In this document: positions 16,448 to 24,162 of the stretch, in pieces
Position numbering within the stretch: position 1 is the first letter of the stretch
Layout: the number at the start of each line of letters is the position of its first letter
Assembly: GCF_017431965.1 (NCBI RefSeq)
Contig: NZ_JAFRKB010000033.1
Span: 1-64,000 of the forward strand
Direction: 5' to 3'
Source: Methanobrevibacter sp.
GTDB taxonomy: Archaea > Methanobacteriota > Methanobacteria > Methanobacteriales > Methanobacteriaceae
Length of the DNA stretch: 64,000 nt
Made by a program: the position numbers and the translations under genes
Notes under the pieces: model-generated
Database searches by the model: none
The model's input: only the letters and a program-made list of their open reading frames with translations
What the model was told of the DNA's origin: nothing

Positions 16448-17683
16448 ATGGTTTGTAAATGGGTTAATAAAGGTTTGGTTGTGAGGTTGTATCCTGATGA
16501 GGATATGATTTGTAAAATTAATCAAAATATTGGTAATGCACGTTTTACATGGAATCATTTATTAGCTGAATATCAAAAGACCTATATTTTATTTAAACAA
16601 CATGGATATACTCGTTTAAAGTGTAATATGACTACATTCAATGCTATGTTGACAATGCTTAAAAAGGAGCATGATTTTCTTTATTTAAGTGAATCCAGTA
16701 GTTTGCAACAGGTGTTTCGTAATCTTATTAATGCATATAAAAAATTCTTTAACAAAAATGCGGGTTACCCACGTTTTAAATCTAAACACCCCAAACAATC
16801 TTTCAGAATACAAAACATCAATAACAATATACGATTACAAGATAATATGCTCGTTTTACCTAAAATAGGGCCAGTATATTATCGAACCAGTAAAGAATAC
16901 AAACGATTACTAAATAGCAGCAATATCAAAATAAACAATGTCACTATTAAAAAATCAAACGGCAAATATTATGCAGTATTCAGCATCGAAACAACAGTTA
17001 CATACCTTGAAAAAACATTAAATGTAGTTGGAATTGATTTGGGATTAAAATCATTAGCAACTCTAAGTAACGGACTAAAGATAACCAATTTAGAACTAAC
17101 TTATGAAGAAAAAATGATAAAAAAATGCCAAAAAAGACTCTCAAGAAAAAAATATGGTAGCAAAAGATACCAGAAACTCCAAAGAACCTATTGGAAATGG
17201 CAAAATAAAAAAAATAATAAAATACGTGATGCATATCACAAACTAAGCCGTTATATAACGCAAAAATATGACATAATCTGCATGGAAAACCTATCCATCA
17301 AAGACATGCTTCAAGACACAAATCAAAGCGTCAAACTACATCGCATAGGATTGGCATCATTAGTGGAAAAGATCAAGTATAAATCCAACTGGTATGGTAA
17401 AAATTTCATACAAATCAACCGATGGTTTCCATCAAGCAAAAATTGCAACAACTGCGGATACTACAACAAAAACTTAAAACTAGAAGAAAGAGAATGGACT
17501 TGCCCAAAATGCAAAAAACATCATGACCGAGACATAAATGCTGCAAAAAACATACTTCATGAAGGATTTAGAATCCACATGGAGAATTTAATGAACCTCA
17601 GGGACTGGGGGGATAGCACGGTAATCCTAGAGGCAATAGCATCTACAGCCCGTGAAGTAAGAATCCTTAACATCCATATGTAA
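16448..17683 (+). CDS. tnpB: TnpB, RNA-guided endonuclease of IS605/IS1341 type
   Basis: TnpB proteins are RuvC-fold nucleases guided by an RNA from the element's right end; they are ancestors of Cas12. The frame is intact at 411 residues, close to the usual 350-420. The three RuvC acidic residues are present: Asp197 in VVGIDLGLKSL, Glu280 in ICMENLSIKDM and Asp362 in HHDRDINAAKN. The zinc finger has Cys333, Cys336, Cys352 and Cys355. I choose ATG 16448 since GGAG lies 10 nt upstream; a TTG at 16439 sits only 1 nt from it. With all catalytic residues intact it may be active. No tnpA is nearby. Confidence 0.93.
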   Translation: MVCKWVNKGLVVRLYPDEDMICKINQNIGNARFTWNHLLAEYQKTYILFKQHGYTRLKCNMTTFNAMLTMLKKEHDFLYLSESSSLQQVFRNLINAYKKFFNKNAGYPRFKSKHPKQSFRIQNINNNIRLQDNMLVLPKIGPVYYRTSKEYKRLLNSSNIKINNVTIKKSNGKYYAVFSIETTVTYLEKTLNVVGIDLGLKSLATLSNGLKITNLELTYEEKMIKKCQKRLSRKKYGSKRYQKLQRTYWKWQNKKNNKIRDAYHKLSRYITQKYDIICMENLSIKDMLQDTNQSVKLHRIGLASLVEKIKYKSNWYGKNFIQINRWFPSSKNCNNCGYYNKNLKLEEREWTCPKCKKHHDRDINAAKNILHEGFRIHMENLMNLRDWGDSTVILEAIASTAREVRILNIHM

Positions 17684-17694
17684 AGGTAGTTCAA
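17590..17694 (+). ncRNA. Candidate reRNA (omega RNA) scaffold at the 3' end of tnpB
   Basis: In studied tnpB elements the guide RNA overlaps the 3' end of the gene. Here the end of tnpB is more GC-rich than its surroundings (GGGACTGGGGGGATAGCACG) and ends in a hairpin: CCTT-A-ACAT (17665-17673), loop CCAT, ATGT-A-AAGG (17678-17686), 8 pairs with one A-A mismatch. The tnpB stop lies inside the hairpin. The guide would start near 17695. The 5' limit given is a guess. Confidence 0.45.
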
Positions 17695-17780
17695 AAATGT
17701 TAACGATTTATAATGATAATTTGAAATTCGAAAAATAGGAAGATTAAAAATTTTTAAAAAAAATAAAGAAAATGAAATGA

Positions 17781-18770
17781 TTATTCAACCAATTGTTTCA
17801 AATCATTTCTGATAATTGAAGTCGCATCAAATCCTTTGATGGCATCCACCATTTCAGGGAATTTTGCCTTAGGAATCAGCACGTTAATCTGTGAGAAATC
17901 AGATCCAGGAGTGATTGTAGGCTCATCAGCACAGAGCTTATTGTCAACAAGATAATTGGAAACTTCCTCGATTTTGTTGTTTGCAATGTTGAACTTTACA
18001 TCAAAATATTTTTTAGCTGTAATGGCCCCCAATAGCTGCTCATAAATCATTTGAGCCTTTTCAAGTTTCTCGCCTGTACAGCTTACGCCAGCATAAAGAC
18101 CCGCTGATGAATGAAGGATTGTTTCTATTTCCTTTAGACCTGCTTTTCTTAAACTGCTTCCGGTTTGAGTATTGTCAACAATCAAATCCGCACCTTTGGC
18201 AATGTATACTTCAGTAGCCCCATCGGAGTTGATGACCTGCACCATCTCATTGTCACCATGGGTCAAACCTCTAACCTGAACAAACGGTACTGCATCACCG
18301 TAGATTTCCTGATATGCCTCATTTTCCATCATGAACTTTCTAGTCAAGTTAGGATATTCAGTAAAGCATAAAATAGGAGTTTTCCTGTCCTTGTTTGCTC
18401 TGAACAAATCAGACAAGTTTTCATAAGGAGAATCTTTAGGAACTGCAACAATCAAACGGGTCTTTCCATAATCCAAATCTCCAATCTTAACAGTTTCAGT
18501 TTTTCTTAAAACGGATTCCTCTTTAATCCAGTCCTCACCAACAATAGCTATATCAATAATTCCCCTGTTCAACTCCACAGGAGTGGATTGCGGACGGGTT
18601 AAAAAAGCTATAATATCATTGTCATTTAAAATTTCAATTTCATAAGATTCATCGCCAGGTTCATATCCCTTAACTTCATAACCTGCATCAACAAAAAGTT
18701 GATAAGTATTTCCTCTTTTAACATTATTCAAACTTCCCTTTGGAAGTCCTAAAATTATTTTATCGTTCAT
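17781..18770 (-). CDS. hisG: ATP phosphoribosyltransferase (long form)
   Basis: HisG joins ATP and PRPP in the first step of histidine synthesis. The 329-residue protein starts [12 protein letters not shown], has the PRPP-binding motif [18 protein letters not shown] near residue 200, and a C-terminal ACT-like domain (from about residue 250, ending [19 protein letters not shown]) that normally gives feedback control by histidine. It is longer than the short HisG and needs no HisZ. The sequence after the substrate site is diverged, as in other methanogen HisG proteins. It is not linked to other his genes in this window. Confidence 0.92.
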   Translation of the reverse strand: MNDKIILGLPKGSLNNVKRGNTYQLFVDAGYEVKGYEPGDESYEIEILNDNDIIAFLTRPQSTPVELNRGIIDIAIVGEDWIKEESVLRKTETVKIGDLDYGKTRLIVAVPKDSPYENLSDLFRANKDRKTPILCFTEYPNLTRKFMMENEAYQEIYGDAVPFVQVRGLTHGDNEMVQVINSDGATEVYIAKGADLIVDNTQTGSSLRKAGLKEIETILHSSAGLYAGVSCTGEKLEKAQMIYEQLLGAITAKKYFDVKFNIANNKIEEVSNYLVDNKLCADEPTITPGSDFSQINVLIPKAKFPEMVDAIKGFDATSIIRNDLKQLVE

Positions 18771-18835
18771 AATAATACCTACAATAAAGGTTATTCATTA
18801 AACTATATATTAGTTTTGAAAAAAAAAGAAAAAAA

Positions 18836-20881
18836 TTAGTTGTGATAAGCTTCACAACTTTGTCTGTTTAAAGCATGCTTGTGAACATGCATATGTTTAA
18901 CACCACTATCAGTTTCGATTTCATCAATGATTTCAATGCCATCATGGGAGTGGGTGTGCTCCCCATCATTGTGGAAATGATAATGTGAGTGCTCTACATT
19001 TTCTGAGTCGATTTTTTTAATTGAATCATCAAATTTTCTGTCATAAAGCAAAGCAGCATTCAATACAACAAGACATGATCCAGCATTGTGAACAATAGCT
19101 CCTGTTACTGGGTTTAACAAACCTAAAACAGAACAGACAATTGCTGCTGCATTAATTGCCATTGAAATTATAATGTTTGCCTTAATAGTAAACAGTGTAG
19201 AGTTGGACAATTTCTTAAGATATGGAATTTTGCCAATGTCATCTCCTAAAAGTGCAATGTCGGCAGCTTCAATAGCCACATCACTTCCAACAGACCCCAT
19301 TGCCACACTTACATCTGCTGTTTTAAGGGCAGGGGCGTCATTGACACCATCACCAATCATACAGACCTTTTTACCTTCACTTTTAAGCTTTTCAATCCAA
19401 GAAAGTTTTTCTTCAGGAAGAAGATTACCATAAACTTTACCTATACCAACTTGAGAAGCAAAGTAATTTGCAGTTTCAGTATTGTCTCCTGTAAGTAATA
19501 TAGTCTCAGTGTCCAAATCATGTAAACTTTGAATCATGCTTGCAGAATCTTCACGAATGACATCAGATAATCCAATGAAACCTGCAACCTTATCATTTAA
19601 TGCAACGATGATTGAAGCTTTTCCCTCACTTCTAAGTTTGTCCAAGTAACTTTCATCAACACTTATATTATTTTCTTCTAAAAATTTAGAGTTTCCAGCA
19701 TAAACAGTACCATATGAGTTATTACAGCTAACACCTTTACCAGGATACATTTTGAAGTCTTGAGGTTCTTCAATATCCATTTCCAATTCTTTTGCTTTAT
19801 TTACAATAGCTTTAGCTAATGGATGTTCACTTAAAGTTTCACAGGATGCAACCATTTTAAGCAAATCGTTTTCAGACAAGCCATCATCTGCAGGAATTAC
19901 GTCTGACACCTGAAGGTTACCATATGTCAATGTACCTGTCTTATCAAATACCAGTGTGTTGAGAGCACCTAAGGTTTCCAGCGCTTCACCGGATTTGATC
20001 AATACTCCATATTTTGTTGCCTGACCAATGGCGGCCATAATAGCTGTTGGTGTTGCAAGTATCAATGCACATGGGCAGAATACCACTAAAACAGTTACTC
20101 CTCTTTCAATGTCTCCTGTTAGTAACCATGCGGCAATAGCTATTAATAATGCAATTGGAACCAACCAGGTTGCCCACTTATCGGCAATCCTTTGAGTTGG
20201 AGCCTGCTTTTCATCGGCTGCCTTTACAAGGTCAATCAACTTTTGAAGTGATGAATTTTCACCCAAACTAGTTGCCTTAATGTCAATTGCACCATACATG
20301 TTCATGGTTCCGCAGAATACCTCATCGCCCACCTCCTTATCAATTGGCAGTGATTCTCCAGTCATGATTGACTGGTCAAGAGATGAAGTACCGCTAATGA
20401 TTTCACCGTCTACAGGTACGCTTTCGCCAGGAAGTATTCTTAATGTATCACCAATCTTAATTTCATCTACTGATATGACTTCTTCCTGACCGTTTACAAT
20501 TCTTCTTCCAGTTTGAGGAGTTAGATTGATAAGATTCCTTAATCCTTTTTTAGCTCTCTCAACTGTCCAGTCTTCTAAAAGGGCACCTAGTGCCATAATC
20601 CATGCAACTTCACCTGCTGCAAAAATCTCGCCAATCAAAAGTGATGCTACCATAGCAATTGCGATTAGAAGTGCAGATGAAATCCATTTTTCACGGATTA
20701 ATCTAGTCATAGCAAGAAGCAACATTGGAATACCACTGATTATTACTGCCCCCCATGCGGGATTCAAGTAAATCGGAGTGTCAATTCCAAATATCATGAA
20801 AATAATTGCAATAACGAGAAATATTGCGGAGACGATAGTCATTTTCAAGCCAAATAAAAAATCAATAATCTCATCAATCAT
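18836..20881 (-). CDS. P1B-type heavy-metal ATPase with histidine-rich C-terminus
   Basis: The 681-residue pump drives a metal ion across the membrane using ATP. It has the TGES motif (about residue 174), the transport site CPC at Cys269-Pro270-Cys271, the phosphorylated Asp313 in DKTGTLT, the SEHPLAKAI motif and the hinge GDGVNDAPAL. The last membrane helix has VHNAGSCLVVLNAALL, which differs from the usual copper and zinc patterns, so the metal is uncertain. There is no N-terminal CxxC metal-binding domain. Instead, the last 50 residues hold 12 histidines (HSHYHFHNDGEHTHSHD), a likely metal-binding tail. The promoter carries a duplicated operator-like unit. Confidence 0.93.
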   Translation of the reverse strand: MIDEIIDFLFGLKMTIVSAIFLVIAIIFMIFGIDTPIYLNPAWGAVIISGIPMLLLAMTRLIREKWISSALLIAIAMVASLLIGEIFAAGEVAWIMALGALLEDWTVERAKKGLRNLINLTPQTGRRIVNGQEEVISVDEIKIGDTLRILPGESVPVDGEIISGTSSLDQSIMTGESLPIDKEVGDEVFCGTMNMYGAIDIKATSLGENSSLQKLIDLVKAADEKQAPTQRIADKWATWLVPIALLIAIAAWLLTGDIERGVTVLVVFCPCALILATPTAIMAAIGQATKYGVLIKSGEALETLGALNTLVFDKTGTLTYGNLQVSDVIPADDGLSENDLLKMVASCETLSEHPLAKAIVNKAKELEMDIEEPQDFKMYPGKGVSCNNSYGTVYAGNSKFLEENNISVDESYLDKLRSEGKASIIVALNDKVAGFIGLSDVIREDSASMIQSLHDLDTETILLTGDNTETANYFASQVGIGKVYGNLLPEEKLSWIEKLKSEGKKVCMIGDGVNDAPALKTADVSVAMGSVGSDVAIEAADIALLGDDIGKIPYLKKLSNSTLFTIKANIIISMAINAAAIVCSVLGLLNPVTGAIVHNAGSCLVVLNAALLYDRKFDDSIKKIDSENVEHSHYHFHNDGEHTHSHDGIEIIDEIETDSGVKHMHVHKHALNRQSCEAYHN

Positions 20882-20912
20882 ATTTTCACCTTCTTTTGAT
20901 AGTTATTCGAAA

Positions 20913-21033
20913 GAAAAAAGTATTACTTTTTTCAAGTTCATTTATATATGCAGTATTACTGTTACATAGTATTGACTTCATGTTATATAAAAGTATTACT
21001 TTTTTTGAGTTCATTTATATACTCAATATTACT
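20913..21033 (-). promoter_or_regulatory. Duplicated promoter-operator unit upstream of the metal ATPase
   Basis: Bases 20918-20960 and 20991-21033 are two 43-nt direct copies with 5 differences, 73 bp apart. Each has a TATA box (TATATAAAT on the minus strand, at 20940-20948 and 21013-21021) flanked by two AGTATTACT-type boxes whose starts are 33 nt apart (20919 and 20952; 20992 and 21025, the last reading AATATTACT). The box is symmetric (AGTA-T-TACT). The proximal one is extended into a 21-nt palindrome at 20913-20933 covering the expected transcription start. This fits a repressor that occludes both promoters. Confidence 0.6.
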
Positions 21034-21108
21034 CAAAAAATTTTCATGAAAAATCCAAAATTAAAAAAAGCACGATAAATCAGCAGCTATAATAACTTTC
21101 AAAATTAA

Positions 21109-21139
21109 ATCAAAAAAAAATAGATTTGAGGAAAATCTA
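21109..21139 (-). terminator. Hairpin and T-tract terminator of the radical SAM operon
   Basis: On the minus strand TAGATTT, a 5-nt loop and AAATCTA form a perfect 7-bp stem at 21121-21139, followed by TTTTTTTTTGATTT. The stem begins at the stop codon of the 41-residue Cys4 gene, so that small gene is the last of the unit. Confidence 0.65.
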
Positions 21140-21262
21140 GTCTTCCTCTTTCTTTTCAAAATTCATGCACTGTTTGACATCCAGTAGCAGATGTTCATTA
21201 ATCTTGCAGACAATTTTATATTTGTCTCTAAATTCCATGTGTTTGCAGTCATCACAAATCAT
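21137..21262 (-). CDS. 41-residue Cys4 protein downstream of the radical SAM gene
   Basis: The frame starts at ATG 21262, 12 nt after the stop of the radical SAM gene, and ends at TAG 21137-21139. It encodes MICDDCKHMEFRDKYKIVC followed by 22 further residues ending QCMNFEKKEED. Four cysteines (3, 6, 19 and 32) could bind zinc or a cluster. A GTTGAT sequence lies 2 nt upstream of the ATG, a weak and close ribosome site. A terminator follows directly, so the frame lies fully inside the transcript. The function is unknown; it may be a second peptide substrate or a small accessory zinc protein. Confidence 0.6.
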   Translation of the reverse strand: MICDDCKHMEFRDKYKIVCKINEHLLLDVKQCMNFEKKEED

Positions 21263-21274
21263 ATTATCAACACA

Positions 21275-22402
21275 TTAAGGTTTCATTGCCAAATCCATTA
21301 TACTGAATGGTTCTCCTTCTTTTCTCTCAGCAGGCACACCCATTCCAAAAGCTGATTTGGCGAATTCCTTATTCATCCTTTTTGAAACTTCTCCAAAAAT
21401 TATCTTATATGCATCACATTGCGGATCAACTGCTTGAGGGGTTTTATGTGCAACAATTGCATTATAAGGGCATCCCCCTTCACAATATTTCACATATCTA
21501 CATTTTTTACAGTTTTCATCAACGTAATCCCTAAATTCCTGAAGCTTTGCCCATGCATCGGATGCTTTTAAATCATCAAAACTTGGATTATCAGAAACGT
21601 TTCCCAATACATATTCAGGCATTCCCACAAATCTGTAACATGGATATATTGAACCGTCCGCTCCAACAGCCAATGTAGTTCCAATGCAATCTGCAAATGT
21701 ACAAAGGGTTCCTCTACGCCTTAACGCACTTTTACAAATATGGTCCAAATCCATTATCGAAAACTTATCCAAATCATAAAGGTATTTATCAAGCCAGTCA
21801 ACCAAGAGTTTTCCATGCTCTTCCTGGTTGAGTGCCCATGGATCTGCATTGTCTCCCCTAAGAGATGGAAGGGCCGCATGAATCTTGAGGCTCATCTTTT
21901 CTCCTTTAAAGAATTCATACAATTCATCTGAGAAATCTTTTGAATATTCAGTGACTGTTAAAACAAAGTTAATAATCAATCCCTTGCTTTTGGCAAGCTC
22001 ATATTTTGACATTGTTTTATCAAAGTAACCGTCTCCCCTTTGATAATCATTAATTTCCTTTGGCCCGTCAATACTTGTACTTACAACAACATTGTATTTG
22101 ACAAATAAGTCAATGAGTTCTTCTGTTAAAAGCCAAATGTTGCTTTGAAGGGAAAATCCTTCGAAATTATCAAGTTTCGATAGTTTTTCTAATGAATATT
22201 CATAAAAGTCATAACCCGCTAAAAGCGGCTCGCCACCGTGGAAAGTAAAATGGACTTTATCATCCCTAAAATCATCTAACCAAGCAATAATTTGGTCAAT
22301 AATTTCTGTATCCATCATCTCTTTTTTGTTTTCGGAACCCCAACAGTATTTACAGTTTGATGGACAATTGAGTGTGGGAATAATCATTACATGAAATGTC
22401 AT
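21275..22402 (-). CDS. Radical SAM/SPASM protein, putative peptide-modifying enzyme
   Basis: The 375-residue protein has the radical SAM motif CPSNCKYC at Cys13, Cys17 and Cys20, the GGEP motif in FTFHGGEPLLAG, and a SPASM domain with CTFADCIG, DGSIYPCYRF, GNVSDN and CKKCRYVKYCEGGCPYNA for auxiliary clusters. The layout is that of anaerobic sulfatase-maturase-like enzymes that alter peptides. I recall a methanogen subgroup (TIGR04083, Mhun_1560 family) that lies beside a small Cys-rich peptide, and this gene fits it. The ATG lies 1 nt after the stop of the 69-residue Cys-rich peptide gene, so the two are tightly coupled. No sulfatase is present nearby. The modification is unknown. Confidence 0.88.
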   Translation of the reverse strand: MTFHVMIIPTLNCPSNCKYCWGSENKKEMMDTEIIDQIIAWLDDFRDDKVHFTFHGGEPLLAGYDFYEYSLEKLSKLDNFEGFSLQSNIWLLTEELIDLFVKYNVVVSTSIDGPKEINDYQRGDGYFDKTMSKYELAKSKGLIINFVLTVTEYSKDFSDELYEFFKGEKMSLKIHAALPSLRGDNADPWALNQEEHGKLLVDWLDKYLYDLDKFSIMDLDHICKSALRRRGTLCTFADCIGTTLAVGADGSIYPCYRFVGMPEYVLGNVSDNPSFDDLKASDAWAKLQEFRDYVDENCKKCRYVKYCEGGCPYNAIVAHKTPQAVDPQCDAYKIIFGEVSKRMNKEFAKSAFGMGVPAERKEGEPFSIMDLAMKP

Positions 22403-22403
22403 T

Positions 22404-22613
22404 TTAACCGTGTATCTTATTTAGTTCATTTAATAATTTTTTCTTCTCGTCTTCTTCCATATCTTCATTGACAAAGAATATGTAACCGCATTCTTCACAT
22501 TTAACCGCATTCATTTCTGCGTGTGCGCGGTGATTGTCTAATAATCTTCTGTGAGCAATTTTATCTTTTGAACCACATTTTGGACATGGTGCTAATAATT
22601 CTTCAAGTTTCAT
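22404..22613 (-). CDS. Cys-rich peptide, likely partner or substrate of the radical SAM enzyme
   Basis: The 69-residue protein begins MKLEELLAPCPKCGSKDKI, continues through a basic His-rich part (AHRRLLDNHRAHAEMNAVK) to CEECGYIFFVNE, and ends in a charged helix. The two pairs CPKC and CEEC look like a zinc ribbon. I recall a Cys-rich methanogen peptide family (TIGR04165) found beside the radical SAM enzyme, and I think that this is a member. A strong AGGTGA site precedes the ATG. It is the first gene of the unit, so it would be made in excess over the enzyme, as precursor peptides usually are. A simple zinc-ribbon role is the alternative. Confidence 0.75.
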   Translation of the reverse strand: MKLEELLAPCPKCGSKDKIAHRRLLDNHRAHAEMNAVKCEECGYIFFVNEDMEEDEKKKLLNELNKIHG

Positions 22614-22779
22614 ATTTTCACCTATAATTAAAGTTAGTTTTCAAAATATATTAATGTTATCAGTGATGGAAAAGTTTAAATAAGATGGTTAAATGACTGC
22701 AATTTTTCAAAATAACTTAAACGATCTTTAAATATCAAATAAGACAATATTAAATATTAATTTATAAAATAAAGTGATT

Positions 22780-22941
22780 ATGATGCCATATGACCTGTAT
22801 GATTATTTCTTAAAAAAGAGAAACAATGAAAATTTTACCGAAACAACAAACATCGTAAGGCAAAAATTTTGACGGGAAACATTTGATGTAGTTGAATCCC
22901 AAAAATGGGAAGAGATAACCGATAAAGTCAAAAGAAATTAA
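22780..22941 (+). pseudogene. Small gene interrupted by one in-frame TGA
   Basis: An ATG at 22780 (or 22783), preceded by GTGATT, opens a frame that reads MMPYDLYDYFLKKRNNENF and on to RQKF, then TGA at 22870-22872, then RETFDVVESQKWEEITDKV and ends KRN at TAA 22939-22941. Without the TGA it would encode 53 residues. Codon use on both sides is alike, so the frame looks like one gene with a single nonsense change (for example from TGG or CGA). No selenocysteine system is expected in this lineage. The family is unknown. It converges with the Fe-S aldo/keto reductase gene and overlaps its last codon. Confidence 0.5.
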
Positions 22942-24161
22942 CAGTTTAAAATCTTTACAAAATATTTGTAAATAGGAAAACCGACATGCCTGACGAATGA
23001 CAGAGCATAATTGACTCCCGGAAATTCAAATTCTTTTTTTACTTTTTCAAGCTCCAAGATGATGTCTAATTTCTGAGGACATTTCCTTAAGCATTTGCCG
23101 CATGCATTACATTTTCCTGCATTGCCAGAATTTCCCATAATGCCTCCAACGTACTGATAATAATCAACAAAAGACTGATTGAACAATCCTTTATGATCAA
23201 ACAAGTATTTTTCATTGTATATTTTAATGCATTCCGGAATATTGACCCCTTGAGGGCATGGCATGCAGTATCCACAAGTTGAGCAATTGATTTTTAGGGA
23301 ATTTCTCATGACCCTTTTTACAAGCTCAACAGTTTCCATTTCTTCAAAGCTCATTGATAAAGGAGTTGTTTCATTTGCAATGGCCAAATTCTCTTCAAGC
23401 TGTTCGAAACTATTCATTCCGGATAAAACACAAGTGACATTCCTATTGTTTAAAACCCACTGCATTGCCCATTGGGCATTGCTTTTATCCGGATTAGCCT
23501 TTTTAAATATGTCTTCGGCATCCTTTGGCATCTTGCCTGCAAGGATTCCTCCCTTAAGAGGTTCCATTACAAAAATGCCCAATCCCTTAGAGGCGGCATA
23601 TTCAATGCCTTCCATGCTCGCCTGAACATTTTCGTCAAAATAATTATACTGAACCATCACAACATCCCAGTCATAGCGGTCCACAACAATTTCAAACTCT
23701 TCTTTAGGCCCATGATATGAAAACCCGATATTCTTTATCTTGCCATCTGATTTTGCCTTATTAATGAATTTAATCAAATCCCTTTTAAGCAGACGGTTAA
23801 TGGTTTTTAAGTCAACGGCATGGATAAGATAATAATCAATGCAATCAATATTAAGCCTCTTTAGCTGTTCATTCAGAAAATTTTCCATATCATCATATTT
23901 TCTGACGTTAATTGATGGCAATTTGGTGCATATATTAACCTTTGACCTCACTTCAGGGGTTAAAATTTCGCCTAAAAAAGTTTCGCTATCCCCATAAAGA
24001 TAGGCAGTATCTATAAAATTAACACCATTATCAATTGCTTTAAAAATAAGTTTTCGAGCTTTGATTCTGTCAATTTTACCATTCTTAAGAGGCAATCTCA
24101 TAGCTCCAAAGCCCAATGGAGAAATTTCATCCCCATTTTTCTTAATCAATCTGTATTGCAT
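22938..24161 (-). CDS. Aldo/keto reductase with C-terminal 4Fe-4S clusters
   Basis: The 407-residue protein joins an aldo/keto reductase barrel (about residues 1-270; FGAMRLP, FIDTAYLYGDSE, DYYLIHAVD, with the Asp-Tyr-Lys-His catalytic set) to a ferredoxin-like C-terminus. The latter has CSTCGYCMPCPQGVNIPEC and CNACGKCLRKCPQKLD. Such fused enzymes are common in anaerobes, and electrons may come from ferredoxin rather than NADPH alone. The substrate is unknown. It is followed upstream on the same strand by the glycosyltransferase-epimerase-galU group with a 1-nt gap, so it may be the last gene of that operon. Confidence 0.88.
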   Translation of the reverse strand: MQYRLIKKNGDEISPLGFGAMRLPLKNGKIDRIKARKLIFKAIDNGVNFIDTAYLYGDSETFLGEILTPEVRSKVNICTKLPSINVRKYDDMENFLNEQLKRLNIDCIDYYLIHAVDLKTINRLLKRDLIKFINKAKSDGKIKNIGFSYHGPKEEFEIVVDRYDWDVVMVQYNYFDENVQASMEGIEYAASKGLGIFVMEPLKGGILAGKMPKDAEDIFKKANPDKSNAQWAMQWVLNNRNVTCVLSGMNSFEQLEENLAIANETTPLSMSFEEMETVELVKRVMRNSLKINCSTCGYCMPCPQGVNIPECIKIYNEKYLFDHKGLFNQSFVDYYQYVGGIMGNSGNAGKCNACGKCLRKCPQKLDIILELEKVKKEFEFPGVNYALSFVRHVGFPIYKYFVKILNC

Positions 24162-24162
24162 A

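Larger units (their letters stand above)
16343..17694 (+). mobile_element. IS605-type element carrying only tnpB (IS1341-like)
   Basis: The element consists of a tnpB gene without any tnpA transposase next to it. The right end is placed just after the hairpin at 17665-17686, at GTTCAA (17689-17694), by analogy with other tnpB elements in which the guide RNA scaffold ends at the right element end. The left end is uncertain; a TTAC at 16343 is one candidate. No target duplication is expected for this family. Limits are inferences. Confidence 0.55.

Noticed and set aside
20966-20990. Further AGTATT-like matches between the two promoter copies as a third operator
   Set aside because: The match (TAGTATTGACTT) lacks symmetry and the TATA box spacing.
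22870-22872. In-frame TGA as a selenocysteine codon
   Set aside because: The residue context is not that of any known selenoprotein, no SECIS-like hairpin is evident, and this lineage is not known to use selenocysteine. A nonsense mutation is simpler.
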